Under the pieces are notes generated by a model. It was given only the letters and a program-made list of their open reading frames with translations, had not been told where the DNA came from and made no database searches. A stretch of 64,000 nucleotides of DNA, from the NCBI RefSeq assembly GCF_030269545.1, contig NZ_BSTN01000011.1, positions 124,001-188,000 on the forward strand, given 5' to 3'. Position numbers and translations under genes: made by a program. The stretch comes from Actinomadura sp. NBRC 104425. Lineage in GTDB: Bacteria; Actinomycetota; Actinomycetes; Streptosporangiales; Streptosporangiaceae. Positions 1 to 6,942 of this stretch are shown here, piece after piece. Each line of letters starts with the position of its first letter. The stretch's first letter is position 1.

Positions 1-318
1 GTGCAGTTCGCGCCCCGCGTCGGTGGCCTCGGCGCAGATGCCCCGCCGGTCCGCCTCCGACAGCACGCGGGTGATCAGGCCGCGCTTCTCCAGCCGGGTC
101 ACCAGGCGCGTGGTGGCGCTCTGACTGAGGACGAGCCGGTTCGCCAGCTCCTGCATCCGCACGGGCTCGCCCTCGCCGAGGTGGTGCAGCGCGCAGAACT
201 CGTTGACGCTCAGCCCCACTTCGTCCTGCAGCGCGCGCTCGATGCGGTCCTCGATGCGGGTGCTGAGCGCGGCGAGCGTCCGCCAGCCCTGGGCACGGGA
301 CTCGTCGGGGCGTGGCAC
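1..318 (-). CDS. MarR-family transcriptional regulator (C-terminus beyond window)
   Basis: This is the N-terminal 106 codons of a winged-helix MarR regulator; the gene runs off the left edge. The GTG start at 318 is preceded by a GAGGAGG-type ribosome binding site. Visible family features are the dimerisation helix, a recognition-helix stretch reading LANRLVLSQSATTRLVTRLEKRGLI, given here as residues about 58-82, and the wing beginning LSEADRR. MarR proteins usually repress a neighbouring gene and release DNA on binding a small molecule. It is divergent from an MFS exporter with a 135-bp shared control region, so it probably controls that exporter. Function of the family is established; the target is inference. 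Confidence 0.9.
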   Translation of the reverse strand, partial: MPRPDESRAQGWRTLAALSTRIEDRIERALQDEVGLSVNEFCALHHLGEGEPVRMQELANRLVLSQSATTRLVTRLEKRGLITRVLSEADRRGICAEATDAGRELH

Positions 319-453
319 GGCTCACCCTCCTCGCGTTTGCGACAGAGATACTTGCATGCTGAGATAGCAGGCGTCTGCAAATAACCGGCGTATGCAAATA
401 ATGCTTGCGCTCATTACCCGCGTACGCCACTGTCCTACCGGAGGGTACCGGAC
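319..453. promoter_or_regulatory. Divergent marR/MFS control region with repeated TGCAAATAA motifs
   Basis: Two near-identical direct repeats, gcgtctgcaaataa at 371-384 and gcgtatgcaaataa at 388-401, lie 17 bp apart. TTGCAT at 352-357 is an inverted copy of ATGCAA at 392-397. Repeats with this spacing between divergent genes are a plausible MarR operator. The core promoter elements are not clear by eye. Confidence 0.45.
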
Positions 454-1647
454 ATGCCCCTGGCCCTGCTGGCGCTGGCACTCGGCGCCTTCGGCATCGG
501 CACCACCGAGTTCGTCATCGCCGGTCTGCTGCCCGACCTGGCCGCCGACTTCGGCACCTCGATCCCCACCGCCGGACTGCTGGTGTCCGGCTACGCCTTC
601 GGCGTCGTGGTCGGCGCCCCGCTGGTCACCGCCCTCGGCGCCCGGCTGCCCCGCAAGGGCATGCTGCTCGGCCTCATGGGGCTGTTCGTCGCCGCGCACG
701 TGCTGTCCGCCCTGGCGCCCGGCTACGGCGCGCTGATGGCCGGACGGATCACCGCGTCCTTCGCGCACGGCGCGTACATGGGCGTCGGCACGGTCGTCGC
801 CGCCGACCTCGTCCGGCCCGAGAAGCGGGCCAGCGCCATCGCCATGATGTTCCTGGGGCTGAGCCTGTCCAACGTGCTCGGCGTGCCGTTCGGCACGTTC
901 GTCGGGCAGCAGCTCGGCTGGCGCACCACCTTCTGGATCATCACCGGCGTCGGCGTGCTGGCGTTCGCCGGAATCGCCGCGCTCATCCCGCGCGGCCCGC
1001 GGCCCGACACCGGCCTGCGCCGGGAACTGGCCGTCTTCCGCGACCGCCAGGTCTGGCTCGCGCTGGTCATGACGGCCCTGGGCTGGGCGCCGGTGATGGC
1101 CGTCGTCACCTACGTCGCGCCCCTGCTGACCGACGTCACCGGGTTCTCCGCCGGCGCCGTCCCCATGGTCATGGTGCTGCTCGGCCTCGGCATGGTCGTC
1201 GGCGGCCCCCTCGGCGGCCGCTACGCCGACCGCGCCCTGATGCCCAGCGTCTACGCGATCCTCACCGCGCTCATCCTGGTGTCGGCCGCGCTGCTGGGCG
1301 CCGCGCACCACAAGGCCGCCGCAGTGGCCGCGCTGACCGTGTTCGGCGTCGTCGCCTCGGCCACCATCCCGGCGTTCCAGACCCGTGTCCTCGACAAGGC
1401 CGTCGGCGCCCAGGCGCTGGCCTCGGCCGCCAACGTCGCCGCGTTCAACCTCGGCAACGCCGTCGGCCCGTTCCTGGCGGGCCTGGCCATCAGCGCCGGG
1501 TACGGCTACACCTCGCCGCTGTGGGTCGCCGCCCTCCTCGGCGTCGCGGGCCTGGCGGTCGCCCTGCTGTCCGGCGCCCTGGACCGCCGCTCTACCGCGC
1601 CCGCCCCCGGTGCCGAGGCGCCGCGTCCGCACGCGAGGACGCACTGA
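454..1647 (+). CDS. MFS transporter, DHA1 (AraJ/CmlA-like) family
   Basis: A 397-residue inner-membrane major facilitator protein with about 12 hydrophobic segments. It opens with the DHA1 signature GTTEFVIAGLLPDLA near residues 16-30, typical of proton-driven drug and sugar-efflux permeases. The ATG at 454 follows a GGAGGG ribosome binding site. Length matches the family (380-410). It is divergent from a MarR regulator, the usual arrangement for an inducible multidrug exporter. The substrate cannot be told from sequence. The C-terminal tail after the last membrane segment is short, charged and proline-rich. Confidence 0.9.
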   Translation: MPLALLALALGAFGIGTTEFVIAGLLPDLAADFGTSIPTAGLLVSGYAFGVVVGAPLVTALGARLPRKGMLLGLMGLFVAAHVLSALAPGYGALMAGRITASFAHGAYMGVGTVVAADLVRPEKRASAIAMMFLGLSLSNVLGVPFGTFVGQQLGWRTTFWIITGVGVLAFAGIAALIPRGPRPDTGLRRELAVFRDRQVWLALVMTALGWAPVMAVVTYVAPLLTDVTGFSAGAVPMVMVLLGLGMVVGGPLGGRYADRALMPSVYAILTALILVSAALLGAAHHKAAAVAALTVFGVVASATIPAFQTRVLDKAVGAQALASAANVAAFNLGNAVGPFLAGLAISAGYGYTSPLWVAALLGVAGLAVALLSGALDRRSTAPAPGAEAPRPHARTH

Positions 1648-1700
1648 GCCCGGCGCGCCCTCGGCCGGCGCGGCGCCGCCGCCTGGGCGCGGACGCCCGG

Positions 1701-2177
1701 TCAGCTCTCCCGCCAGGACAGCTTGATGAGCATGTTCTTGGCCTCCTCGGCGACCTCGGCGTCGGCGACGACGTCGTAGCGGGCGGCGACGATCTGGCTG
1801 TTGGAGGCGAAGTCGCGGCGGCCGCCGGTGAAGGCGTGCGCGATGAAACCGAAGATCGCGCCGAACACGGCGCCGATGACGATGCCGCCGACCAGCAGCG
1901 GCGGCACGTCGCCGTGGTTCCTGGTGAACAGGGTCAGCAGCAGTCCGATCAGCAGGCCGAACCAGGCGCCGCTGCCCGCCCCGGCCAGGGCGGCGCGGCC
2001 CTTGGTGAGACGCCCGAGGACGGTCTCCACCATCCTCAGGTCGGAGCCGATGATGGCCGTCCGCTGCACCGGGAACTTCTCGTCCGACAGGAAGTCGACC
2101 GCCCGCTGGGCCTCCGCGTAGGTCGTGTACGACCCGACGACCGGCCGGTCGGTGTTCGGTATCGGTTGCGTGTTCAT
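1701..2177 (-). CDS. General stress protein of the YflT (GSP17M) type, membrane-associated
   Basis: A 158-residue protein. Residues about 10-60 (VVGSYTTYAEAQRAVDFLSD and following) match the YflT heat/stress-protein domain. A glycine/alanine-rich hydrophobic stretch at about 78-118 gives two membrane-inserting segments, and a short soluble tail ends in LIKLSWRES. The ATG start follows GGAGGCAC. Members of this family are commonly induced by general stress sigma factors, but their biochemical role is unknown. It lies next to the left copy of the sulfatase-gene 3' end, so it was probably the original downstream neighbour of that gene before the 2.3-8 kb block appeared. Confidence 0.8.
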   Translation of the reverse strand: MNTQPIPNTDRPVVGSYTTYAEAQRAVDFLSDEKFPVQRTAIIGSDLRMVETVLGRLTKGRAALAGAGSGAWFGLLIGLLLTLFTRNHGDVPPLLVGGIVIGAVFGAIFGFIAHAFTGGRRDFASNSQIVAARYDVVADAEVAEEAKNMLIKLSWRES

Positions 2178-2251
2178 GTGCCTCCGTCCACAATGTCCGC
2201 CCTATCGCCGCATGCACTACCCACGGCCGCGCGGAGCGCACATGACGAAAG

Positions 2252-2267
2252 CCCCGAATCGCCGGGG
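2252..2267 (-). terminator. Hairpin after the displaced sulfatase 3' end
   Basis: CCCCG at 2252-2256 pairs with CGGGG at 2263-2267 around a 6-nt loop, directly after the TGA (2268-2270) of the truncated copy on the minus strand. It looks like the original transcription terminator of the sulfatase-like gene. There is no U-tract, which is common in high-GC actinomycetes. Confidence 0.45.
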
Positions 2268-2506
2268 TCAGCGGGCGTGCGGCTGGGGGTGGGAGCCGAA
2301 GGCGGTGAGGAAGCGGTCGCGGAAGTCGCTCATCTTCCAGACGGGGGAGCGGGGGGCGGGTTTGAGGCCGTCCTGCCAGCCCCAGGCGGAGATCTGGTCC
2401 AGCACCTTGGGGTCGCGGGCGACGATGGTGATCGGGACGTCTCGGCTCGCGTCCTCGCCGGTGATCAGCGGGGCGGGCTGGTGGTCGCCGAGGAAGACCA
2501 GCACGA
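2268..2506 (-). pseudogene. Truncated 3' copy of the sulfatase-domain membrane protein gene
   Basis: Reading right to left, this fragment encodes the last about 79 residues of the sulfatase-like protein at 7709-9442, from LVFLGDHQPAPLI to FLTAFGS, followed by a different tail (HPQPHAR) and stop. The homologous DNA (2290-2506) differs from 7743-7959 at one position (2387 C versus 7840 T). It has no start codon or 5' part, and upstream sequence is unrelated. It is a non-functional gene end created by the event that placed the 5.4-kb block here. Confidence 0.85.
2290..2506. repeat. 217-bp direct repeat, left copy
   Basis: Identical to 7743-7959 at 216 of 217 positions and in the same orientation, with a constant offset of 5,453 bp. 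Recombination between the two copies would remove 5,453 bp and leave one complete sulfatase-like gene with the left-hand tail and terminator. Confidence 0.95.
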
Positions 2507-2883
2507 CCGGCGTCTCAGCGGCTCGTGATGCACCTCGTGCTGTCACCGGTAATCCGGGTGGCAAGGCACGGCGTGTTCCGGATCGCCGGGGGCTGGACGC
2601 TGTCCCTCGAACACCGCCGCGCATGGGGGCGGATGGTCGGCGCCAACCGGCGTGATTCAGCAAGAGAAGAGTGCGACGCGCAAGAGGCCTGCTCACCGAG
2701 CTGCCGCACCGCCCGCTTGAGTGCGGAGTGGCAGGAGCGTGCGCACTCGGCGCAGGCGATCACACCGAACATCAACGAGGTGCCGTCAGGGGCATCGCAC
2801 CTGCGATGACCGGGCTGGTCAGGAAGGCGGCTCCAACGCGGGACCGATGTGCTCTGCCTTGCGCAGGAGAAGATGTGCGGCCG
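2507..2883. other. Gene-poor junction next to the left direct repeat
   Basis: I find no convincing gene here. The open frames lack ribosome binding sites and recognisable domains. From about 2797 onward the sequence is the left half of a 451-bp tandem duplication that includes the DUF397 gene; matching blocks lie at 2797/3248, 2845/3296 and 2877/3328. The part from 2507 to about 2790 is unique in the window and may be debris of an insertion. Confidence 0.5.
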
Positions 2884-2927
2884 TCATGATGATCGCCGGA
2901 GGTCGTATCGTCCGGCTTTGATGTCCG
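2877..2927. repeat. 51-bp exact repeat, left copy of the DUF397 tandem duplication
   Basis: Identical to 3328-3378 (offset 451 bp). It covers the last codons of the DUF397 gene and its downstream flank. Weaker homology at the same offset extends from about 2797 to 3087, so a unit of about 451 bp was duplicated and the halves have since diverged. Confidence 0.9.
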
Positions 2928-3087
2928 TGCTGAGCGCACGCCAAGCCGCCGAGCCGAGTACGAGCTTGGGGCCGTCGGGATCTTTGGAGTCCCGTACGGC
3001 GATCCCCGTGGTCAGGGATGCGGCTTCTACGCAGTTGAATTCCTCGTCGCTGTAGCTCGACTTACGCCAGGAGCTGCGGAGAGCCAT
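2884..3087 (-). CDS. DUF397 small regulatory partner, copy 1
   Basis: A 67-residue protein with the DUF397 pattern: WRKSSYS near the N-terminus, NCVEAA in the middle, VRDSKDPDGPKLVL, and a final W/AW helix. I chose the ATG at 3087 because GAGGA lies just upstream; an ATG at 3099 has no such site. DUF397 proteins are usually encoded beside a WhiJ-like XRE regulator and are thought to modulate it. This copy lies downstream of a second DUF397 gene and shares its last nine residues exactly (KAGRYDLRRSS region). It probably arose by tandem duplication. A 250-bp gap separates it from copy 2, so independent expression is possible. Confidence 0.8.
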   Translation of the reverse strand: MALRSSWRKSSYSDEEFNCVEAASLTTGIAVRDSKDPDGPKLVLGSAAWRALSTDIKAGRYDLRRSS

Positions 3088-3327
3088 GGTCGTCCTCATC
3101 TGTCGTAGGCTGCGGCCCCTGCCGTGATGAACATGCATTGGGGGCGGACGGTCAACGCCGTACGGGCTTGGGCTAGCGCGAAGGAGGTGTGGCGACGGGC
3201 GGAGCGTGCATGTGCGCGACCTAAACGATCATGTCGAGCATGCCTTTGCACCTGCGCTGATCGTGGCGGTCAGAGACGTGGCTTGGACACGGGATCGATG
3301 TGCTCTGTCCTGCACCAGGTCGGACGG

Positions 3328-3378
3328 GCGGCCGTCATGATGATCGCCGGAGGTCGTATCGTCCGGCTTTGATGTCCG
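3328..3378. repeat. 51-bp exact repeat, right copy of the DUF397 tandem duplication
   Basis: Exact match to 2877-2927. It spans the stop codon and 3' end of the second DUF397 gene. Confidence 0.9.
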
Positions 3379-3541
3379 CGTTGAGGATGTGCCAGGCCGT
3401 CGGGTCGAGTACGAGCTTGGGGCCGTCGGGGTCTTTGGAGTCGCGCAGGGCCACTGCGCCGGGGAACGATGCGGCCTCGACGCAGTTGTACTCGGGGCCG
3501 CTGTGACTGGACTTGCGCCATGTGGTGGCTGAGACGTGCAT
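3335..3541 (-). CDS. DUF397 small regulatory partner, copy 2
   Basis: A 68-residue DUF397 protein (TTWRKSSHSGPEYNCVEAA, then LRDSKDPDGPKLVL). It sits directly downstream of the WhiJ-like gene: the regulator stops at 3549-3551 and the ATG at 3541 follows 7 nt later, with AGATGAG as a possible ribosome binding site. A TTG at 3559 would give six more residues and overlap the regulator by 11 bp. The pairing with an XRE-DUF5753 gene is the standard arrangement of whiJ-type loci in streptomycetes and relatives. It is the likely parent of the copy at 2884-3087. Confidence 0.85.
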   Translation of the reverse strand: MHVSATTWRKSSHSGPEYNCVEAASFPGAVALRDSKDPDGPKLVLDPTAWHILNADIKAGRYDLRRSS

Positions 3542-3548
3542 CCCGAAC

Positions 3549-4394
3549 TCATCTTTCAAAGCTGGTTGCGATCATCCGTATGTATTCGAGTGATCGCTCA
3601 GGTGGCAGGGACGTTCTGGTCAAAGTATCGACGTCTGCAACAAATGAGTCCACCTCTGTGGGGCTGTCGATGAAGCTGAGCGAGCGGTTGCCCTCCTGGT
3701 GGACGAGAGGGTGAGCCCGTTCGAACTCGAGGATGCTGAATCCGCCGACCAGCGCGGCATGGGCTCCAGTGTGAAAGGGGATCACGCGCACCGTGATGTT
3801 CGGGCGTTGAGCGAGACCTGCCAGAACCCGAAGTTGCTCGGCCATCACCGTGGGGCCGCCGACCGGGCGGCGGAGCGCGCTCTCGTCGATGATTGCGATC
3901 AGTTTCGGCGGAGCGGGACGGCTCAGGATGGCTTGGCGCCCCAACCTCGTGGCCACGCGGGTCTCGATCTCCAGGGGTGGTATGGCGGCGGCGCGCATGA
4001 TCGCGCGGGAATACTCTGGGATCTGGAGCAGCCCTGGAATCAGCGCCAGTTCAATGTTGGTGATGCGTACGGCCTGTGACTCGAAGCCGATCAAGGCCTT
4101 GAGAGGTGACGGGTAGATCGAGTCGCCGGTCTCCCACCAGCCGGGGGTCTCGGCGTCCCGGGCCAGACTGAGCAAGCGTTCGCGTTCGGCCCCCGTCACG
4201 CCATAAGCGCCCAGGATTGTGGCGACCTCCTCGGCGGACGTAGCGCGCAGACCGTTCTCGGTGCGGTTGAGCATGGACGGCGTCCAGCCGATCCGCGCGG
4301 CGGCGGCCCTGGTAGTGAGATCGACCTTCTTGCGCAGGTCGCGGAGTTCGGCGCCGAGGCTCCGGCCACGTGCGGTTGCCGCCTTCTTGATCAC
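3549..4394 (-). CDS. WhiJ-like XRE regulator with DUF5753 domain
   Basis: A 281-residue DNA-binding protein. Residues about 12-70 form an XRE helix-turn-helix (LGAELRDLRKK, then IGWTPSMLNRTENG). Residues about 95-270 form the DUF5753 sensor region, with IPGLLQIPEYSRAIM and VRVIPFHTGAHAAL. I chose the GTG at 4394 because GGAGGAGG lies 6 nt upstream; longer frames to 4529 lack a site. Members of this family, including WhiJ, affect developmental timing in Streptomyces and are thought to act with a DUF397 partner. It is divergent from a small protein and an RsbW-like ATPase. Its GC content looks lower than the flanking genes, consistent with transfer. Confidence 0.88.
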   Translation of the reverse strand: MIKKAATARGRSLGAELRDLRKKVDLTTRAAAARIGWTPSMLNRTENGLRATSAEEVATILGAYGVTGAERERLLSLARDAETPGWWETGDSIYPSPLKALIGFESQAVRITNIELALIPGLLQIPEYSRAIMRAAAIPPLEIETRVATRLGRQAILSRPAPPKLIAIIDESALRRPVGGPTVMAEQLRVLAGLAQRPNITVRVIPFHTGAHAALVGGFSILEFERAHPLVHQEGNRSLSFIDSPTEVDSFVADVDTLTRTSLPPERSLEYIRMIATSFER

Positions 4395-4515
4395 GACAGC
4401 CTCCTCCGAGGGGTCAGCGGCCCGGATGTGCGCTATCCGGACGTCTTTGTTGCATGCCTTGCAACTCGTGGCGGCCATCTCGCCGTCCGTGGAAGTGTCA
4501 ACGCACAAGGTAATA

Positions 4516-4545
4516 CACAGAGTGATCATTTAGTGATTCTCTGTG
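4516..4545. promoter_or_regulatory. Inverted repeat in the whiJ-like divergent region
   Basis: CACAGAG at 4516-4522 is repeated inverted as CTCTGTG at 4539-4545, with AT-rich DNA between. It lies between the divergent WhiJ-like gene and the small protein, so it may be the operator. The adjacent TGAGATTCT (4544-4552) recurs in the second whiJ-type locus at 39920-39928. Confidence 0.4.
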
Positions 4546-4574
4546 AGATTCTTCGATGTGCGTGAGGAAGGGAT

Positions 4575-4850
4575 ATGGCGGACGGGTGGGTGCTTGATCG
4601 GTCGATGCGGGCGGTGCATCTGACGTGGTTGGCGGAGAGACTCGCGCTGTACTCGTTCGAGGCGGCGGTGGTCGGGCCGCCCGGAGCCGAGGTGCTGCGC
4701 CTGGTGACCGGGGGGAGCGGATGCATCCGGTATGTGGTGTGCGTGCCCGCTCCTCAGCTCGGAACGTGGGCATGGCTCTGGTCGAACGGGTGGGCGCTCG
4801 TTACCGACCCGAACGCCGTCGCCATGATCGCGGAGGCGATGCGGTCATGA
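4575..4850 (+). CDS. Small protein of unknown function, whiJ-locus associated
   Basis: A 91-residue soluble protein with no domain I can name. The ATG follows GAGGAAGGGAT. Its stop overlaps the start of the RsbW-like gene (ATGA), so the two are cotranslated. The middle is beta-rich, with a WLWSNGWALVTDP motif and an alanine-rich C-terminal helix. It resembles the small protein at 22384-22656 in length and in the pattern W-x-LW-x(2)-G(W) ... P ... VA, so the two may belong to one family. Function is unknown. Confidence 0.7.
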   Translation: MADGWVLDRSMRAVHLTWLAERLALYSFEAAVVGPPGAEVLRLVTGGSGCIRYVVCVPAPQLGTWAWLWSNGWALVTDPNAVAMIAEAMRS

Positions 4851-5353
4851 TCGCCCGTATCCCGCTGTGGTCGGAGCATCCGGCGGCTCTGCCGGCATCC
4901 GACCTGTGGAGGGCGCGGGTGTGGCGGCTGTCGTCTCAGCACGCGGAACGCAAGGCTCGGGCCGTCGTGCGAGACGCGCTGACGCGGGCGGGTGCGTCGG
5001 CGGACACGGTGGCCGATATGGAACTCGTGGTCGCGGAGTTGGCCGCCAACGCCGTACAGCACGCCAAGTCCCCGTACGAGCTGCGGATCATCTTCGCGGG
5101 CGTCGACTCCCGTGCGGTGTGGTGCGAGGTCGCGGATTGCGACCCGTCCCTTGGACGGATCCCCGAACTGCTGAACGTGGCAGCCGTCCCTGAACCGGAC
5201 GATGATCTGGACGCCGTGATCGCAAGCCTGACCGTCGGTGGCCGGGGTCTCGCGCTGGTCCACGGCCTGACCGCAGGTCGCTGCGCCGTCTATCCGACGA
5301 CCGTCTGCTCGCCTCCGCGCCCCGGCAAGGCCATCGGCTTCGCCCTGCTGTGA
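4847..5353 (+). CDS. RsbW-like ATP-binding protein (HATPase_c_2 family)
   Basis: A 168-residue GHKL-fold protein of the anti-sigma-factor kinase type. The N-box reads ELVVAELAANAVQHA (about residues 63-77) and the G-box reads GGRGLALVHGL near residue 135. The ATG overlaps the preceding stop (ATGA). Proteins of this group usually accompany WhiJ/DUF397 genes and may phosphorylate an antagonist or bind a sigma factor, but substrates are rarely known. The C-terminal RPGKAIGFALL is echoed by a remnant about 190 bp downstream. Partner is not identifiable here. Confidence 0.85.
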   Translation: MIARIPLWSEHPAALPASDLWRARVWRLSSQHAERKARAVVRDALTRAGASADTVADMELVVAELAANAVQHAKSPYELRIIFAGVDSRAVWCEVADCDPSLGRIPELLNVAAVPEPDDDLDAVIASLTVGGRGLALVHGLTAGRCAVYPTTVCSPPRPGKAIGFALL

Positions 5354-5429
5354 CACCCGCGCCGTCATCGGGTGCAGCAGTTCGCGCGCGAGTAGATGTG
5401 TGTGCAGCAGGCGTCCGATGGCCGCGACA

Positions 5430-5552
5430 ACCCGACTCGCTCGTAGCGCGCGTGGCTGTGGACGAGGGGGTTCTATCGCCGGTCCCTGGCCGGAGATAAG
5501 CGCACGCTCCTCCTTCCGGCCGGGCAAGGTATTCGGCTGCGTTCTCTTGTGA
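5430..5552 (+). pseudogene. Remnant of a second RsbW-like ATP-binding gene
   Basis: In one frame this stretch reads GRGGSIAGP, then FRPGKVFGCVLL and a stop at 5550-5552, which aligns with the end of the intact neighbour (GRGLAL, LTAG, RPGKAIGFALL, stop). No start codon or N-box precedes it. It looks like the decayed 3' end of a tandem paralogue, parallel to the DUF397 duplication on the other side. The rest of 5354-5646 shows no gene. Confidence 0.55.
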
Positions 5553-5646
5553 CGTCGATCCGGAGGAGTGTTGCCGCTGTAGCCGTCTTGGGGCGGGCCC
5601 TAGAGTGGCGACGCACGCTGTCTGACCGGAGTGGGGGGAGGCCTGG

Positions 5647-6942
5647 GTGTACGTCTCCAAGGTGGAGATCAAGGGAGTGCGCGGCTTCGATGGCCCCCGC
5701 GCAGTCGATTTGGACCTCCCGCGGCGAGCGGACGGCTCCTATGCCGGGTGGACGGTCCTGGCCGGACGCAACGGTTCAGGTAAGAGCACCCTTCTCCAGG
5801 CGATCATTCTCGCACTTGCGGGTCCGCTCAACTCTAGGGCGCTCGCGATGGTGAACGGATGGGGTGTCGATGACGTGTCCCGTCATTCTCGGGTCGAACT
5901 TCACCTGATTCGTGCGGCAGATTTCGATCCCTATGCTGGGGAGGGGGGCGACGATGCGGTCATTTACTGGGGTATCAAGTCTTCTCTCTGGGATTATCGG
6001 GGTTCCCAGGAAGTTCTCGATAAGGGGCCGTGGTCGAATCGGCCTAGCGGATGGCTTTATTTGGGATATGGGCCATTTCGGCGGCACTCTCGACCTGTTG
6101 TCGGTGTGCGCGAGCTCGACTCGTCACGAGAAGCAGGGTTTCGGACGCTGTTCGACGAGGACGCGACTCTCGTAGAAGGAGTGAGCTGGCTCATCGGGCA
6201 GCATCTTCTTCGGCTTGAGGGCAAGGGCGGCGCTGGTGAAGTGCTGGACGCGGTGCTTCGGCTGATGGGCGACGGGTTGCTGCCGGACGGGTTCCAGGTG
6301 TGCAAGGTCGACTCCGAGGGGCTCTGGGTCAGGCGGGCGGACGGCCAGGAATTCCCGCTGCGCCGGATGAGCGACGGATACCGCACCGTGGGTGCGCTCG
6401 TCGTTGATATCGTGCGGCGCATGCATCTCGCATATGGGCGCCTTGAGGTCGAGGAGCGGGACGGGGTGCCGACGCTTCCTTACCCGGGTGTGGTGCTCAT
6501 TGACGAGGTGGACGCCCATCTGCATGTCAGCTGGCAGAAGAAGATCGGGAACTGGCTCAAGGCGCACTTTCCGGAAATCCAGTTCATCGTGACCACGCAC
6601 AGCCCCTACATCTGCCAGAGCGCCGACCCTGGCGGGCTGATCCGGTTGCCGGGGCCCGACGAGCAGGAGCCGCCGCGGGTGGTCGATGAGGACTTGTATC
6701 GCAGGATCGTGTACGGCAGCGGGGACGACGCGGTGCTGTCCGAGCTGTTCGGGTTGGAAACGCCTTACTCGGAGGAGGCGGAGCGGCTGCGCGGGCGGCT
6801 CGGCGACCTCGAGGGTAAGGTGCTCGACGGTGCGGCGTCGGAGGATGAGCTCGCCGAGTACGAACGGCTGAGCAAGAAGTTGCAGAGTTCGTTGAGCGCA
6901 CGAGTGCGTGAGGTCTCCTCGCGGCTTGAAGACGAAGCGTGA
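5647..6942 (+). CDS. AAA/ABC-type ATPase, PtuA-like (Septu defence candidate)
   Basis: A 431-residue SMC/RecF-like ATPase. Walker A is GRNGSGKST (residues 40-48), a signature-like motif MSDGYR lies at 241-246, Walker B with the DE pair is VVLIDEVDAHLH (282-293) and the H-switch is TTHSP (316-320). The last about 50 residues are charged and helical. The GTG start at 5647 follows a GGAGTGGGGGGAG purine run. It is translationally coupled (GTGA overlap) to an HNH endonuclease, the gene order of Septu, where PtuA senses infection and PtuB cuts DNA. The 5' third is AT-richer than the flanks. A role in defence is inferred from the pairing; other overcoming-lysogenization-type ATPases would look similar. 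Confidence 0.8.
   Translation: MYVSKVEIKGVRGFDGPRAVDLDLPRRADGSYAGWTVLAGRNGSGKSTLLQAIILALAGPLNSRALAMVNGWGVDDVSRHSRVELHLIRAADFDPYAGEGGDDAVIYWGIKSSLWDYRGSQEVLDKGPWSNRPSGWLYLGYGPFRRHSRPVVGVRELDSSREAGFRTLFDEDATLVEGVSWLIGQHLLRLEGKGGAGEVLDAVLRLMGDGLLPDGFQVCKVDSEGLWVRRADGQEFPLRRMSDGYRTVGALVVDIVRRMHLAYGRLEVEERDGVPTLPYPGVVLIDEVDAHLHVSWQKKIGNWLKAHFPEIQFIVTTHSPYICQSADPGGLIRLPGPDEQEPPRVVDEDLYRRIVYGSGDDAVLSELFGLETPYSEEAERLRGRLGDLEGKVLDGAASEDELAEYERLSKKLQSSLSARVREVSSRLEDEA

Noticed and set aside
405..2528. Very long open frames overlapping the MFS and stress-protein genes on both strands
   Set aside because: Arg/Pro/Ala-rich low-complexity translations typical of off-frame reading in high-GC DNA; the real genes have domains and ribosome binding sites.
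2515..2775. Cysteine-containing minus-strand frame (CAECARSCH) next to the left repeat
   Set aside because: No ribosome binding site, no known pattern after the cysteines, and it overlaps unrelated open frames in junction DNA.
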